From: Ciborinia camelliae
Taxonomy: Eukaryota; Ascomycota; Leotiomycetes; Helotiales; Sclerotiniaceae
Direction: 5' to 3'
Assembly (NCBI GenBank): GCA_025890175.1
Contig: JANPYM010000011.1
Coordinates: forward strand, 1,406,299 to 1,470,298
DNA: 64,000 nt
In this document: piece by piece, positions 49,291-62,451 of the stretch
Position numbering within the stretch: position 1 is the first letter of the stretch
Layout of the letters: each line of letters begins with the position of its first letter
Position numbers and translations under genes: made by a program
Notes under the pieces: generated by a model
Seen by the model: the letters and a program-made list of their open reading frames with translations, nothing else
Databases searched by the model: none
Told to the model about the DNA's origin: nothing

Positions 49291-52200
49291 ATATATTTTA
49301 ATTTTATTAAAATTTTTTTTAATATAAAAAAAAAATTTTTCTTTTTTAATTTAATTTTTGTAAATATATTTTTAATATCGAAATAATATATTTTAAAATT
49401 TTGAAAAACAATTATTAATAAAAAAAAACGGATTATTATTAATTATATAATAAAAACAAAAATATTAAAAAAGTTAATATTATATTTTTAAATAAATCTT
49501 TATATTATTAATTTTATTTTAAAACAATTTAACAATTTATTTATTTTTAGTTTTATTATAAAAACCCATTTTATAATAATCAAATTTATTTTATTGTTAT
49601 TAAATATTTATTATTATATTTTATTTTTTTTAAATTTATTAATTTTTTTTTAGATAGTTTTTTTTTATTATTTTTTGTATATAGGATTATTAATAATTTT
49701 TTTATAAATTTTAAAAATAAATATTTTTTTTATTATAATATTTATAAAGATAATTTTAAATAAAAAAGTATAATTATTTAATTGTTTTTTTATAAATAAT
49801 TATTAATTAAATTTTAATTTTGAAATTGTAATAAGCAAAATTTATAAATATTTTGTTTTCCGAAAATTAGTTTTGTTTTTTTTTTTTTTAAATTGTTTTT
49901 TTATTGTTGATTTTTTATATATATTGTTAATATTATTTTTTGTAAAATTAATTATTAATCTTGTTTTTGATATTCGAAATTATAAAATAATAATTTGGAT
50001 AATTAATAAAGATTGTTATTATTGTGTTGTATTAATTATAATTTTTTTTAAATTAATAATATTAATATTGATTATAGATAATATAAAAATAATATTTGTA
50101 TTATTTTGTAATTGATTAATAAAGTGTTGATTTAATAAATTGTTTAAAGTTTTTTGTTTTTTAATAAAATTTTTTTTTAATATTTAAATTTGTAATTTTA
50201 AATTAATCTTTTTTTTTAATAATTTTTTAAAAAAAATGTAATTATTGGTTTTAATTATAATATATATATTTGGGGTATAAATCTAAAAATGTTTAATAAT
50301 ATATTTGTTATATTTTAAAAATATTATGATTTTTGTATGATTAATTAATTTATTTTGTTATGTATTGTATAATTGTAATGTAGAATTAATATAAGAATAA
50401 TATTTTGATTTTTATATTTTAATATAATTAATAAATAAAATTTTATTAAATTATATTTTGTAAAGCAAAATTTATTGTTTTTTTATTTAATTATTAATTA
50501 TTTATTATTTTTTTTAAAAAAGCTTTTTTTGTTTTTAATATATTTCAAATTTATTAATATAAAGATTAATATATATTTTGTTTTATATATAAATATTAAT
50601 TTTAATAATATAATTTCAAAATTTAATAAATAAAATAAAGTTTTTAAATATTACCCAAATATTCATTTGTATTATAAAAATTATATACTTTATAGTTTTA
50701 TTTTAATTCGAAAAATATATATATATTATTTATTTTTATATATTTATAACATTCTATCATTTTTATAATATTTTTTTAATTTTTAAAATATTATTAATTC
50801 AAATTATTAAAATATTAAAACTTAATTCTTTTTTTATTTTTAATTATTATTTTTTTAGTTTACCAATAATATTGTTTTTTTGTATAAAAAATATAATTTA
50901 TATTTTTTTTATTCAATTATTAATAATTTTTATAAAATATTATTTCTTTCGAAAAAATACAAAGAAAAAGTTTATAATATTCAAAAATACAAATACAAAT
51001 AATTGTTTTTTATATTCAAAAAATATATTGTTATAATATTTTTTTATTTTAATTATAATGCAAATTTTATAAAAAATAAACTTTATTAATAATTATATTT
51101 TTTTATTAAAAATAATTATTAAATGTAATTTATAAAATATTTTATTATTTATATATTTCAATTTTTAATATTATAATTAATATTATTATAATTAATTTTT
51201 TTGTTAAATTTTGGCTAAATTAATTTTGATTTTTTTATATATAATATTTTATATATTATTAAATAATATTATAAGAAATATAATAATAATTAAAAAATTT
51301 GATAAATCAAAAATTATATAAATATTATAAAAATTTTTTATTAAAAATATAATTTTTTTATTTTTATAAAAATATATTTTTTTATTATCAAATATTTTTT
51401 TAATTTTAAAATTTTTATAAAAAATTTTTGTAGATAATAAATTAATTTTTAAATCTGAAATATATAATACATTTAGTTTATAAATTTTTCTTTTTTATAT
51501 AATTTTTATAATATTATAATTTTTTGCAAATAATTTTTTTTTATTAATTTTAATAATACAAAATTGTTTAAATAGTTTTAAATTAAAAAAAAGATAATAT
51601 TAATTAATTATATATATTAATATTTTAATATTTATAATTTATTTATAAAATTTGTTAACAAATAAAATATATACAAATTTATTTATAAAATTATTTGAAA
51701 AAACAAATATATTAAACTCTTTTTTATTATTTAATATTTTTGTTATAATGTATATACAAATAGATTTGAAAAAAGAAATAATTTTATTAAATTGTAATTT
51801 AAAAGTTTTATTATAAATATATTAATTTATGGATATATAAGTTATTATTATAAATTTTTTTGAAATAAAATTATTTTTAATATATTATTAAATATTATTT
51901 TTATATAAATAATTTTAAATAATATAATTTTTTTTATTGTAATAAAAACATTTTTTAGTTTTATTAAAATTTTAAAAGTATAAATCTTAATTGTATTTAT
52001 TATTATTATATTTTTTATTATTATTATAATTTTGTTTTTGTTTTTATTATTTTTAATATATTATTATAATTATAATAATATTTTTGTTTATATTTATTAA
52101 TTTAATTATAATAATAATTATAATTTTTAAATTTATATTTTTTTTATTAATAATTTTTAATTTATTAAATTTTTATTAAAAATTAAATATTTAGATATTA

Positions 52201-53175
52201 ATTATATCAATTATTATAACAAATCTTTTTAAAAAATCTTAAATAAAAAAACTTAATATTATATTATTTGTTAAAATTTTTACTTGATTTTTATTATTTT
52301 TTATAATTCGTTTATAAATAAATTAAATATTTTTCTAATTATTTTTAATTATTATATTCGATTTTAATTTTTAAATAATAAATTGTATTATTTAATTTTA
52401 AATATTTTATAATATAATTTAATTATATTTTTTCTTCAATACCATCCATTTGATATAAAACTTTATTTAATTTTTAATAAATTCGATATTCGTTTTATTA
52501 ATATATTATATAATAAAAAATTTAGCTTTTATCTAAACTTTAATTATTTTGTAAATATTATTTTTTTTTTAAATTTAATATTATTAATAAAAATTATTAT
52601 ATATTACATTATTATATTATTTATTACAAATTTTTTTTTTTTTTTGTTATATAAAATTTTGCTAATTTAAATTATTATTTTTAATTATTTTAATCAAAAA
52701 TCGAAATATAAAATTATCAAATTTTATTATTTATATTAAATAAAATAAAAAATATTATAATAATTATAATTGTTATAAAAATTATATATAATATTATAAA
52801 AAAAATAAAAATTTAAATATTTTTATAATCAACAGATTTTTATTGAAATATAATAAATAAAAACAAAAAAATCTTTTTATTCTTATTACAAAATTAAATT
52901 AAATTAAAAAATTTTAATATAAAATAAAATCGAAAAATAAAATCTAAATTTTTGTTTTTAAATATATATAAAATATTTAAATAAATAAAATAATTTTTTT
53001 ATAAAATAATACAAACTTTTATTTAAATTTTTAAAAATAAATAAATAATTTTAATAAATTAAAAAAAACTTTTATTTAAATTAATAAAAACCTTTATTTA
53101 AATTTTAAAACTTTTGTTATTATTAATAAAGCTTTTTTTTTTAAATAAAAACAAATCTAATTTAAATACAAATTT

Positions 53176-53187
53176 AAGCTCATAACC
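53176..53187 (-). other. Copia-2 primer-binding site (half-tRNA-iMet type)
   Basis: GGTTATGAGCTT on the minus strand directly abuts the LTR. It is complementary to the anticodon stem-loop region of initiator methionine tRNA, the internal priming site known for Copia-type elements. Confidence 0.75.
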
Positions 53188-53347
53188 TATTAAAATATAA
53201 TAAAAGTATAGAATTAGATTAATTAATAAAAATAATAGAATTCTTATAAAGGATTCTATTATTCCTACAAGAGCGTAGCCACGTTCGTGCTACGCACGGA
53301 CGCTACGCTACGCGCCGCGCTAAGTTCTATAGTCACCCGGTTCAACA
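53188..53347 (-). repeat. Copia-2 LTR, right (5' in element sense)
   Basis: 160 bp. Its right half is well preserved and GC-rich, with alternating CGCTACG units near 53285-53320, and ends GGTTCAACA. Confidence 0.92.
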
Positions 53348-53400
53348 TATAATTTATTTTATTAATTTTTAAAAAAAAAATTTAATAATAATTTTATTAA

Positions 53401-53606
53401 TCGTATATCCTGGGATGACCAGTAATACGGTAGGAAGGAAGTACTGGGGTAGAATATGGTATATTGATTTGACTAAGGAGTATGTATTTGGTGGCAGCCC
53501 AGCTGCCCTTATATGCTACTCCCCCATACCCTATGCGGTATAGCTTACCACGTGATCCCTGATCATGTGACCGGAAACCATGTGACCTGATTCCTCAATA
53601 AATTTA
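53401..53606. other. Island of normal base composition inside the AT-rich block
   Basis: About 200 bp with ordinary GC content and no sign of transition decay, between Copia-2 and AT-rich DNA. It contains CTGGGATGACCAGTAATACG near its left end and CACGTGATC, GATCATGTGACC and CCATGTGACCTGAT near its right end. Related versions of the first and last motifs occur in the right flank near 62592 and 62524. It could be a solo LTR, a short non-autonomous element below the RIP length threshold, or unique DNA. There is no open frame of note. Confidence 0.6.
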
Positions 53607-54179
53607 AATATTATTAATAAAAATATTTTTTTTTTATTCGAAATTATTTAATAATAATAAAAAAAATATAAAACTTTTTAATAATATAATAATATAAATA
53701 AATAAATTTTTTTTTATATATTTTTTTTTTATAAATATAATTTTATTATTAATTAATTAATAAGTTTTGATTTTTAATCATTGGATTTTATAATAATATA
53801 TAAATCTTTATAATTATTTTAATTTATAATATTTTTATAATAATTTATAATTATTTAACATTATTTTGATTTATAATATTTTTATAATAAAATATAAATT
53901 ATTTAAGATTGTTTTGATTTATAATATTTTTATAATAAAATATAAATTATTTAAAATTATTTTAATTTATAATATATTTATTTATTTTTATTAATATTAT
54001 ATTAATAATATTTTTTTATTAAAATAATTATTTAAAATTATATTTAAATTTTAAAATTGTTTTTTTAATTTTTATATATTTTTAAATAAAATATAATCTT
54101 TTTATTAAATTAAATATTATATATATATATATTTTTTTTTAATATATTAAATTTTATTTTATTTTATATTAAATAAATT

Positions 54180-54300
54180 ATATACCTACAACATATTTAC
54201 ATATACACTATATATAACCACAGCATACCACTAGTAATATCTTTACGCTATAATACTAATATACGCTAACAAACATATATAATTAATTTATAATATAATT
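54180..54300 (+). other. G-depleted, C-retaining patch
   Basis: This ~120-bp stretch keeps many C (for example ACCTACAACATATTTACATA) but has almost no G on the plus strand, the opposite skew to 40860-41500. It fits one-strand G-to-A decay of a formerly GC-containing sequence. The origin is unknown. Confidence 0.5.
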
Positions 54301-56309
54301 TTTAAAGCTTTAAACTAAATATATTGTATATTATAATATATTTGTTTTTTTATTATTTATAATAATTTTAATATTTTATATTTTAATTTTTAATTTTTTT
54401 TTTGTTTTTTTAAATAATAATAAATTAATAATATTTTTTTTTATATTAAAATTTTAATAAAAAAATATAAGATATATTATATATTTTAAAAATAAATAAT
54501 AATTTTAATTTATATAATTATTTATTTAAAATAATATTAATAATTATAAATAATTTTATAAAATATTTAAAAAAGTTTTTTTTAAATTTTAATTATTTAA
54601 TATTTTTTATATTAAATATTATTAAATTATTAATATTAAATTATTAATATTTTATTAAAATATTTTTTTAAATTCTTTTTATAATTATTTTTTATTAAAA
54701 TTCTTTAAATCTTTTTTATTTCTTTATTAAAATTTCGATTTTCTTATAAATTATTAATATTTCTTTTTTATATTAATATTTTTATTAATATAATTAAATA
54801 TAAATTAAAAATTATATATAATTTTAAATAAAGTTTTTTTTAATTTATTTTTTAATATTAAAAATATTTTATTATTATTTTTTAAATTATTAAATCAATT
54901 TAATTATTTTAATAATTTATTTATTAAATTTGATTTTTTAATTTTATATTTAATTTTAAAATTATATACAATAAATATTTTAATTTATTTGATTTATTTA
55001 TTATTTAATTTTTTTTTAATTATAAAATATTAAAAATTATTATAATTTATTTTTATAATAATAATATAATATTATTATTTATAAAATATAATATATATTA
55101 TTAATAATTCTTAATTATAAATTATATAATATTATTTTTTATCAAAAATAAACAACTTTATTATTACACCATAAAAATATAAAATATTCTAAATTGATTC
55201 TAAAATAATTGTTTTATTATATAAACTTTATTAAAGCAAAAATTTATATTATAAATTCCATTCTATAAATCTACCCAATAAATCCACACCCTAACATTTT
55301 TTAAAATTTAATTTTTTAAAATAAAATATTATAAAATATTATTATAATAATTTTTTTAAATTAAATTTCTTTTTAAATAATTAAAAAAATATATATTTTA
55401 AAATAAATTGTAATATATTTATTTTGATTATTATTTTAAATTTTAATTAAAAATATTATAATATTAATATAATAATAAATATCATTTTTAATATTTTAAA
55501 AAATATTTATATTTTTATATTTTATATAAAAATATTTATAATTTGTTTTTTTTAATTTTTTTAAATAATAATAATATTTTATTAATTATTTTTAAATATT
55601 TTTTAATAAATTATTAATAAAAATTTAAAAAATTTAAAAAAATTTAAATTTTTTTTGAAGTATTAAAAATAAATTATTTAATTATAATTTCGATTTTATT
55701 AGATTTTATAATAATATTATTATATAATATTATAAATTTTAAAAATTTGATTTTTTTATTATTAAATATATATTTTTTAAATTTTATATAAAATTTATAA
55801 ATAATTAATCTTTTAAATATTTGATAAATATTATTAATATATTATTAAATATTTATTAAATAAATTAATATATTATTAAAATATATTATATATATAATAT
55901 TTATTAATTTTATAAAAATTTAATTAATATAAATTTAAAAAATAATAAAAATATTTATAAAATTAAAAAATATAATTAAATATTTAAATTATTTATAATA
56001 AATATAAAATATTATTTTTTATTTGTTTTTTATTTGAATTTAAATTTAATAATATATATTTTTTAAATTTAATTTAATAAAAATAATATTTTTTTATAAT
56101 TAATTAAAAAGTTTATTAATTAAAAATAAAAATATTTAATTTTTTTTAATAATTTAATTTAGTTTTTTATAATTAATATATAATTAATAATCTTTATTTT
56201 TTTTTAGAATAAATATAATTAAAATTTTAATAAAACTTATTAAACAATAAATTTATTTTTTTAATTAATATTTTTTTAAATATTTTTTTAAAACTAATAA
56301 TTTTTTTTT

Positions 56310-56511
56310 AAAAAAAATATATATATTAAATTTTATAAAAAAATAATATTTAATTTTAATTTAATTTAATATTTTATTAAATAATAATTAAATAATAATT
56401 TTTCTTTTTTAAAAAAAATATATATATTAAATTTTATAAAAAAATAATATTTAATTTTAATTTAATTTAATATTTTATTAAATAATAATTAAATAATAAT
56501 TTCTTTTTTTA
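56310..56511. repeat. 101-bp tandem duplication
   Basis: 56310-56410 is repeated almost exactly as 56411-56511. Each unit starts with A8 followed by TATATATATTAAATTTTAT-like sequence. Confidence 0.85.
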
Positions 56512-56919
56512 AAAAAAATTTATTTTAAATTTTTATATTTATTTAAAATAATAAAGATTTTTAAAATAAGGATTTTATATTTTATTTATATTATTTTAAA
56601 ATTAAATATTTAATTCAATTATAAAATTAAAATTTATATTTTTTTATTTATTTTTTAATAAATTATTAAAATTATTATAAATAATAAAAAAACAAATATA
56701 TTATAATATTTAATATATTTAATTTAAAACTTTAAAAATTATTATTATAAATTAATTATATATATTTATTAATATATATTAATATTATAATATAAAAATA
56801 TTATTAACAATATATTGTAATTATATATAATATATATATAAATATATTATAAATATATAATTTATTTAACATAAATTTATTATATTAAAATAATTTTAAT
56901 AAATTTTAAATTAGATTAA

Positions 56920-56929
56920 NNNNNNNNNN
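56920..56929. other. Assembly gap (10 N)
   Basis: The 40 bp before the gap (56880-56919) recur immediately after it (56930-56969), so this is probably an unmerged contig overlap. Confidence 0.97.
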
Positions 56930-59024
56930 TTATATTAAAATAATTTTAATAAATTTTAAATTAGATTAAAAACAAAATTTTATTAATTATTAATTAATTT
57001 TAAATTTTATTATTTTTAATTATAAAAAATTTAAAATTATATTTATATAATAAAAATTTAAAATAATTAAAATAAATTAATAAATATATATTTTTTTATT
57101 TTTTAATATATTTATTATTTTTATAATAAATTAATAATTTTTATAAATAAAAATATAAATCTTTAATATAAATATTAAAAATATTTTTTTTTTTTAATAT
57201 AAACTTTTAATTTTATTTAATATATTTATTTTATTAAATTATATTAATTTAAATATTTAAATTAATAAAATAATAAAATAATATTAATTAATTTTTTATT
57301 TTAAATATAATAATAATAATAATAATATATATTTTTTTTTTAAATTTTATTATTTTTTTATTAATATATTTTATTATTATTGTAAATTGTATAAATCATA
57401 TATTATATATATACAAAAATATATATATAATACAAAAAATATAAATTAAATTTTAAATTATAATTAATTAATTAAATAAAAAATAAATATATTATATTAA
57501 TAATATTTTAATTTTTTTTAATTATATTAATTATATTAATTGAAAATTATAATATCGAAAATGAAATATCCCATTATATTATTTTTTCCAATAAAAAATT
57601 AAACAAAAAATCAATTTTTCTTAATATAGCATTTCGAATTCTAAAAAAACTTTATACAATTCGAATAATTATATTAAATATATATCTATATAGTTTATAT
57701 TATTATATTATATATTTAATTATATTTTATATAATTTATTAATTATTTAATTAATTTATTAATATATTTAATTAAATAAATAAATTATATAATTAATTAT
57801 ATAATTAATTAAAAAATAAATATTATATATTTAATTAAAATATAATAATTATCTTTTTATTAAAAAAGTTTGATATTTTTTTATTAATATAAACTTATTT
57901 TTTTTTAAAATAATCTTTTTCAAAATATTTTTTTTAATAATATTAATATTTTAATAAATCTTTATAATTAATAATATAATAATTCGATTATCAATATTAA
58001 TAATATTTTATTAATCTTTTTTAATATTTTTAATATTAAATTTTTTTTATTAAATAATTTTTTTATATAATTTTTTAATCTAATTTTATCTTAATTTCAA
58101 TAAATTTTATTAATATAATATTTATATAATCTTTTTAAAATTTATAAAAAAATTAAATAAAAATTAAATAATATAAAAAAGTATTATATATTTTTTTAAA
58201 ATAATAATTTATAATATCAAAAAAACAATATATTTAATTAACATTTTTTAATTTATATATTTATTTTATAAATTTTTTTTAAATTTAAAATTATTAAAAA
58301 AATTTAAATATTTTTTTATTTATATTAAAATACAAATTAATAAATAATTATTTTTAATATATATTATTTATTTTATATTTTATATTTTTTTTCAAATTAT
58401 TCAAATAAAAAACAAAATCATTTATATTTTATTTTAAATATTATTTGATTTTTAATATTTAAATAATTGTTATATATTATTAATTTTTTTTATTTAAAAT
58501 TATATTATATATATATTTTTTAAATTTTGTTTATATACCATTATTTAATTAAATTATATTAATAAATTAATATTATATTATTAAAAAACGTTTTCAAAAT
58601 ATTATACTATATAATTTATTTTCTAAATATTAATAGAAAAACAATATTTATTATTTAAAATTTTAAAAATTTAATATTTAATTCAAAATGGATAAATAAT
58701 ATATTATTAAAAAACATTAAGATTTTGATAATTTTTTATATTTAAATAAATTGGACTATAATTTTATTTATAATTTTTATATTATTTTTCATATTTTATA
58801 TTTATTATTTTAAAATATTATAAAAGCTTTTTTTTTAAAAATCTTTAAACTTTAAAAAGAAATTTATATTTTATTAATATACCCAAAATTTGTTAATAAT
58901 ATTGTTTTATATATTATTAATTTTAATATTTTATTAAACAAATATAAAGATATTTTTTATATTTAATATTATTTTAAATATTATTAATTTAATTAATAAA
59001 TTACTTTTTAAATAAAATAAAAAG

Positions 59025-59390
59025 AATTATTAAAATAAAAAAGATAAAAAATTAATTAAATTAATATTAAATTAAAAAAACTTTATTACTTTTTTAAATA
59101 AAATCTTTATTATTGTTTTAAATAATTAATAATATATTATTAATTATTATTAAATAATAATATTTTATTTGATATAAAGTTTTATATATTTTTAAAAAAT
59201 TCTTTATTTAATTTTAAAAATCTATTTTTATATATATTAAATAATTAAAAATTAAATATTATATTAAAAATTTACTATTAATTAATATTAAATATTAATA
59301 ATTATTAATATTTCGATTTCAAATCTAAATTTTTTGTTTAAATATCTTTTTTATTCTTATTATCTTTAAATTTATAATAAATTTAATTAA
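59025..59390 (+). repeat. ~350-bp dispersed repeat, copy B
   Basis: Direct copy of 38480-38830 and inverted partner of 59615-59975. With the latter it forms a large imperfect palindrome around a ~225-bp spacer. Confidence 0.75.
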
Positions 59391-59614
59391 AATTTATATT
59401 ACTAAATTTGTTTTTAATATTAAATAAATAATATTAATTAATTCTATTAATATTTATTTATTTTTTAAAATTATTAAATTTTATATAATAAAAATTAATA
59501 TATTATTTTTATTATTATTAATTAATATAAATAAATATAAAATTTATTTTAATAATATTTAAAATGTTTTAATTTTATTTATAAATATATATTTAATATT
59601 TTAAAAAATTTAAT

Positions 59615-59975
59615 TTTAAAATTATGATAAATTTAAAGATAATAAAAACAAAAAAAATATTTGGATAAAGAATTTAGATTTAAAATCAATATATTAATGA
59701 TTGTTAATATTTAATGTTAATTAATAATAAATTTTTAATATAATATTTAATTTTTAATTATTTGATATATATGAAAATGGGTTTTTAAAATTAAATAAAA
59801 AAAGTTTTGAAAATATATAAAATTTTATATTAAATAAAATATTATTGTTTAATAATAATTAATAATATATTATTAATTATTTAAAAAAATAATAATAATT
59901 TTATTTAAAAAAATAATAAAAAGTTTTTAATTCAATATTGATTTAATTGATTTTTTATATTTTTTATTTTAATAT
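59615..59975 (-). repeat. ~350-bp dispersed repeat, copy C (inverted)
   Basis: Its reverse complement matches copies A and B over most of its length. It retains G where the others have A (for example TGATTGTTAATATTTAATG), so it carries a different mutation history. Confidence 0.75.
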
Positions 59976-61554
59976 AAATTTTATTTACAACTTTATTAAA
60001 ATTAATAATTATTATTTAATAAATATAGATTTAAAATAATTTTATAAATAAATTAAATATTTATTAATTTATTCTTTTTATTAAATATTTTAAAAAACAA
60101 AATATAAAAATATTATTTAAAATAATTTAAAAATTTTTATTAGATTTTATAAATATTATTAAAAATTTAAAAATCTTTTTAAAAAATTTAATTTTAATTT
60201 TTATAAAAATATTAATTTTAATTATTTAATTATAATAAAGATTTTTTATATTCAAAAAAACTTATTTTTTATATAATTAATAAAAAAATCTAATTTTAAA
60301 TAATTTAATAATTTAATAATATTAATATTTATTATATTTAAAATATCTTAAAAATATATTAAATAAATATATATATAAAATTTTTAAATTATATTATTTA
60401 TAATATTATCAAAAATTTTATTAATAAAAGATTTATTTAATATATTAATATAATATTAATCAAAACCAAAAATATATTAATTAAAATATATTAATTTATT
60501 GAAATTATTAAATATTATCATTTTATATTATAATAAATATACAATATTATTAATAAAAAAATAAAAAAATTAAAAATAATTAAAAAAATAAAATTATAAA
60601 TAATTATTAAAATTAAAATAAAATTATAAATAATTATCAAAATTATTAATAATTCAATAAAACCTAATAATTTAATTTAAATCTTTTTAATTTTTAAAAT
60701 ATACTTTTAAATAAATAAATTTAATATTTTAATATCATTAATATTATAATAATCGAAAATTATTAAAAAAATTATAAACAAATTATATAAATTAAAAATG
60801 AAATAAATAATATTAAATACTTTAAAATAATAAAATAAATCGAATATAAAATTTATATATAATTTATTAAAATTCAAATTACAATAAAAAAATTTATAAA
60901 ATTAAAAATTGATTAATTAATTATAAAACTTAAGTTTTATAAAAAAAAGCTTTTAAATAAACAATATTATTAATCTAAAATTATATTAAATAATTGTATT
61001 AATAATTTTCAATATAATTTATTTTTGAATTTTAAAATATTAATATAAAAAAAACAATTATATTAATAAATAAATAAAACTATTTAAATTATTTAAAATA
61101 AAAAGTAAAATTTATATAACTCAATTATTTAATAATTTTATTAAATTTAATTCTTTTTTAATAAAATTATTTTAATAATAAAAATTAATTAAATAAAATT
61201 AATTTTTAAATAATAATTTATTTTAATTAAATTAAAATATTTAATTATTCCAATTAATAATTATTATTTTATTTATATATTATTTATAAAATATTATATA
61301 TATATAAATTTTATAAATAAATAATAATAATTTAATATTTATTATTAATATTTTTATTTATTTTTAATTAAATAATAAAAATAAAAACAATTTTAATTAT
61401 TATTTTAATAAATTAAATAAAAAGTTTATATTTATTATAATTATAATATTTATAATAAATATTAAAAAATTAAATTATATAATTTTTAATTATATGATTA
61501 AAAATTATATAATAAACTATACTATATAAAATATAAAAAAATAATATATTAGTC

Positions 61555-61649
61555 GTTGCGGAAAATAGATTTTCAGACTGTGTATTCGAAGAATCTTTTA
61601 TTTTCTTTTTTTATATAATTATTAATATTATTAATATTATTAGTATTAA
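61555..61649 (+). repeat. Right copy of the inverted pair at the ends of the AT-rich block
   Basis: GTTGCGGAAAATAGATTTTC followed by AGACTGTGTATTCGAAGAAT and TCTTTTATTTTCTTTTTTTA, then ATTATTAATATT satellite remnants. It matches the reverse complement of 38345 down to about 38230. Confidence 0.8.
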
Positions 61650-61767
61650 AATAATATATTATTATTTAATTATTTAATTTTTTATTTTATTATTACAATA
61701 TATATAAATTTATAAATTTATATAATTTATAAAATATATAAATAAATAAATAAATTTAATTAAATAT

Positions 61768-62110
61768 TATTAAATAAATTAAATAAATTAAATAAATTAA
61801 ATAAATTAAATAAATTAAATAAATTAAATAAATTAAATAAATTAAATAAATTAAATAAATTAAATAAATTAAATAAATTAAATAAATTAAATAAATTAAA
61901 TAAATTAAATAAATTAAATAAATTAAATAAATTAAATAAATTAAATAAATTAAATAAATTAAATAAATAAAATAAATTAAATAAATTAAATAAATTAAAT
62001 AAATTAAATAAATTAAATAAATTAAATAAATTAAATAAATTAAATAAATTAAATAAATTAAATAAATTAAATAAATTAAATAAATTAAATAAATTAAATA
62101 ACTTAAATAA
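61768..62110. repeat. 9-bp satellite (TTAAATAAA), about 38 copies
   Basis: A nearly perfect array with single-unit interruptions (for example near 61963 and at 62100). It forms the right-hand counterpart of the (TAAA)n array at 38025-38172. Confidence 0.95.
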
Positions 62111-62451
62111 CTTAAATATATAATTAAAATTTTTAATAAATTATTTAAAGAATATAAATTAATAATTTATAATTATTTAAAAATTATTTTTAAAATAATA
62201 TATTTTTAAAAATTATTTTTTTATATAAATAAAATATTATATAATTAAAAATATAATTTTTTAAAATTAAACTTAATTTTTTAAATATATAATTTATTTA
62301 ATTTATATAATAATAAAATATAAAAATAATATATTATAATTTAAAATAAAAATAATAATAATTTATAATTATAAATAAAAATTTAATATATATAAATTAA
62401 TTTTTTTTTAAAATATATAATTATTATAAATATTTTAAAAATAAAAAAATA

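Larger units (their letters stand above)
47941..53347 (-). mobile_element. Ty1/Copia LTR retrotransposon (Copia-2), RIP-degraded
   Basis: The 5,407-bp element has 160-bp LTRs (47941-48100 and 53188-53347) starting TGTTAA/TATTAA and ending AATA/AACA, flanked by TATAA on both sides (47936-47940, 53348-53352). Sense is minus. Immediately inside the right LTR, 53176-53187 reads on the minus strand GGTTATGAGCTT, an intact primer-binding site complementary to the anticodon region of initiator tRNA-Met, as in Copia. Immediately inside the left LTR a purine tract (AAAAAGAAA on the minus strand, 48101-48109) fits the polypurine tract. RNase H is readable at 48.17-48.42 kb and RT near 49.1-49.3 kb. All LTR differences seen are transitions. 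Inactive. Confidence 0.92.

Noticed and set aside
44837..50115. Several short open frames rich in N, I, K and F inside the AT block
   Set aside because: They are chance open frames in near-pure AT, lying inside or across Copia elements in frames or on strands unrelated to the retrotransposon proteins.
38281..61649. Terminal inverted repeats of a single 23-kb DNA transposon
   Set aside because: The cores match, but no transposase or target duplication is visible, and the satellites lie outside the cores. I keep it only as one of several explanations in the findings.
61768..62110. Regular array resembling a CRISPR
   Set aside because: It is a contiguous 9-bp satellite with no spacers, and the organism is a eukaryote.
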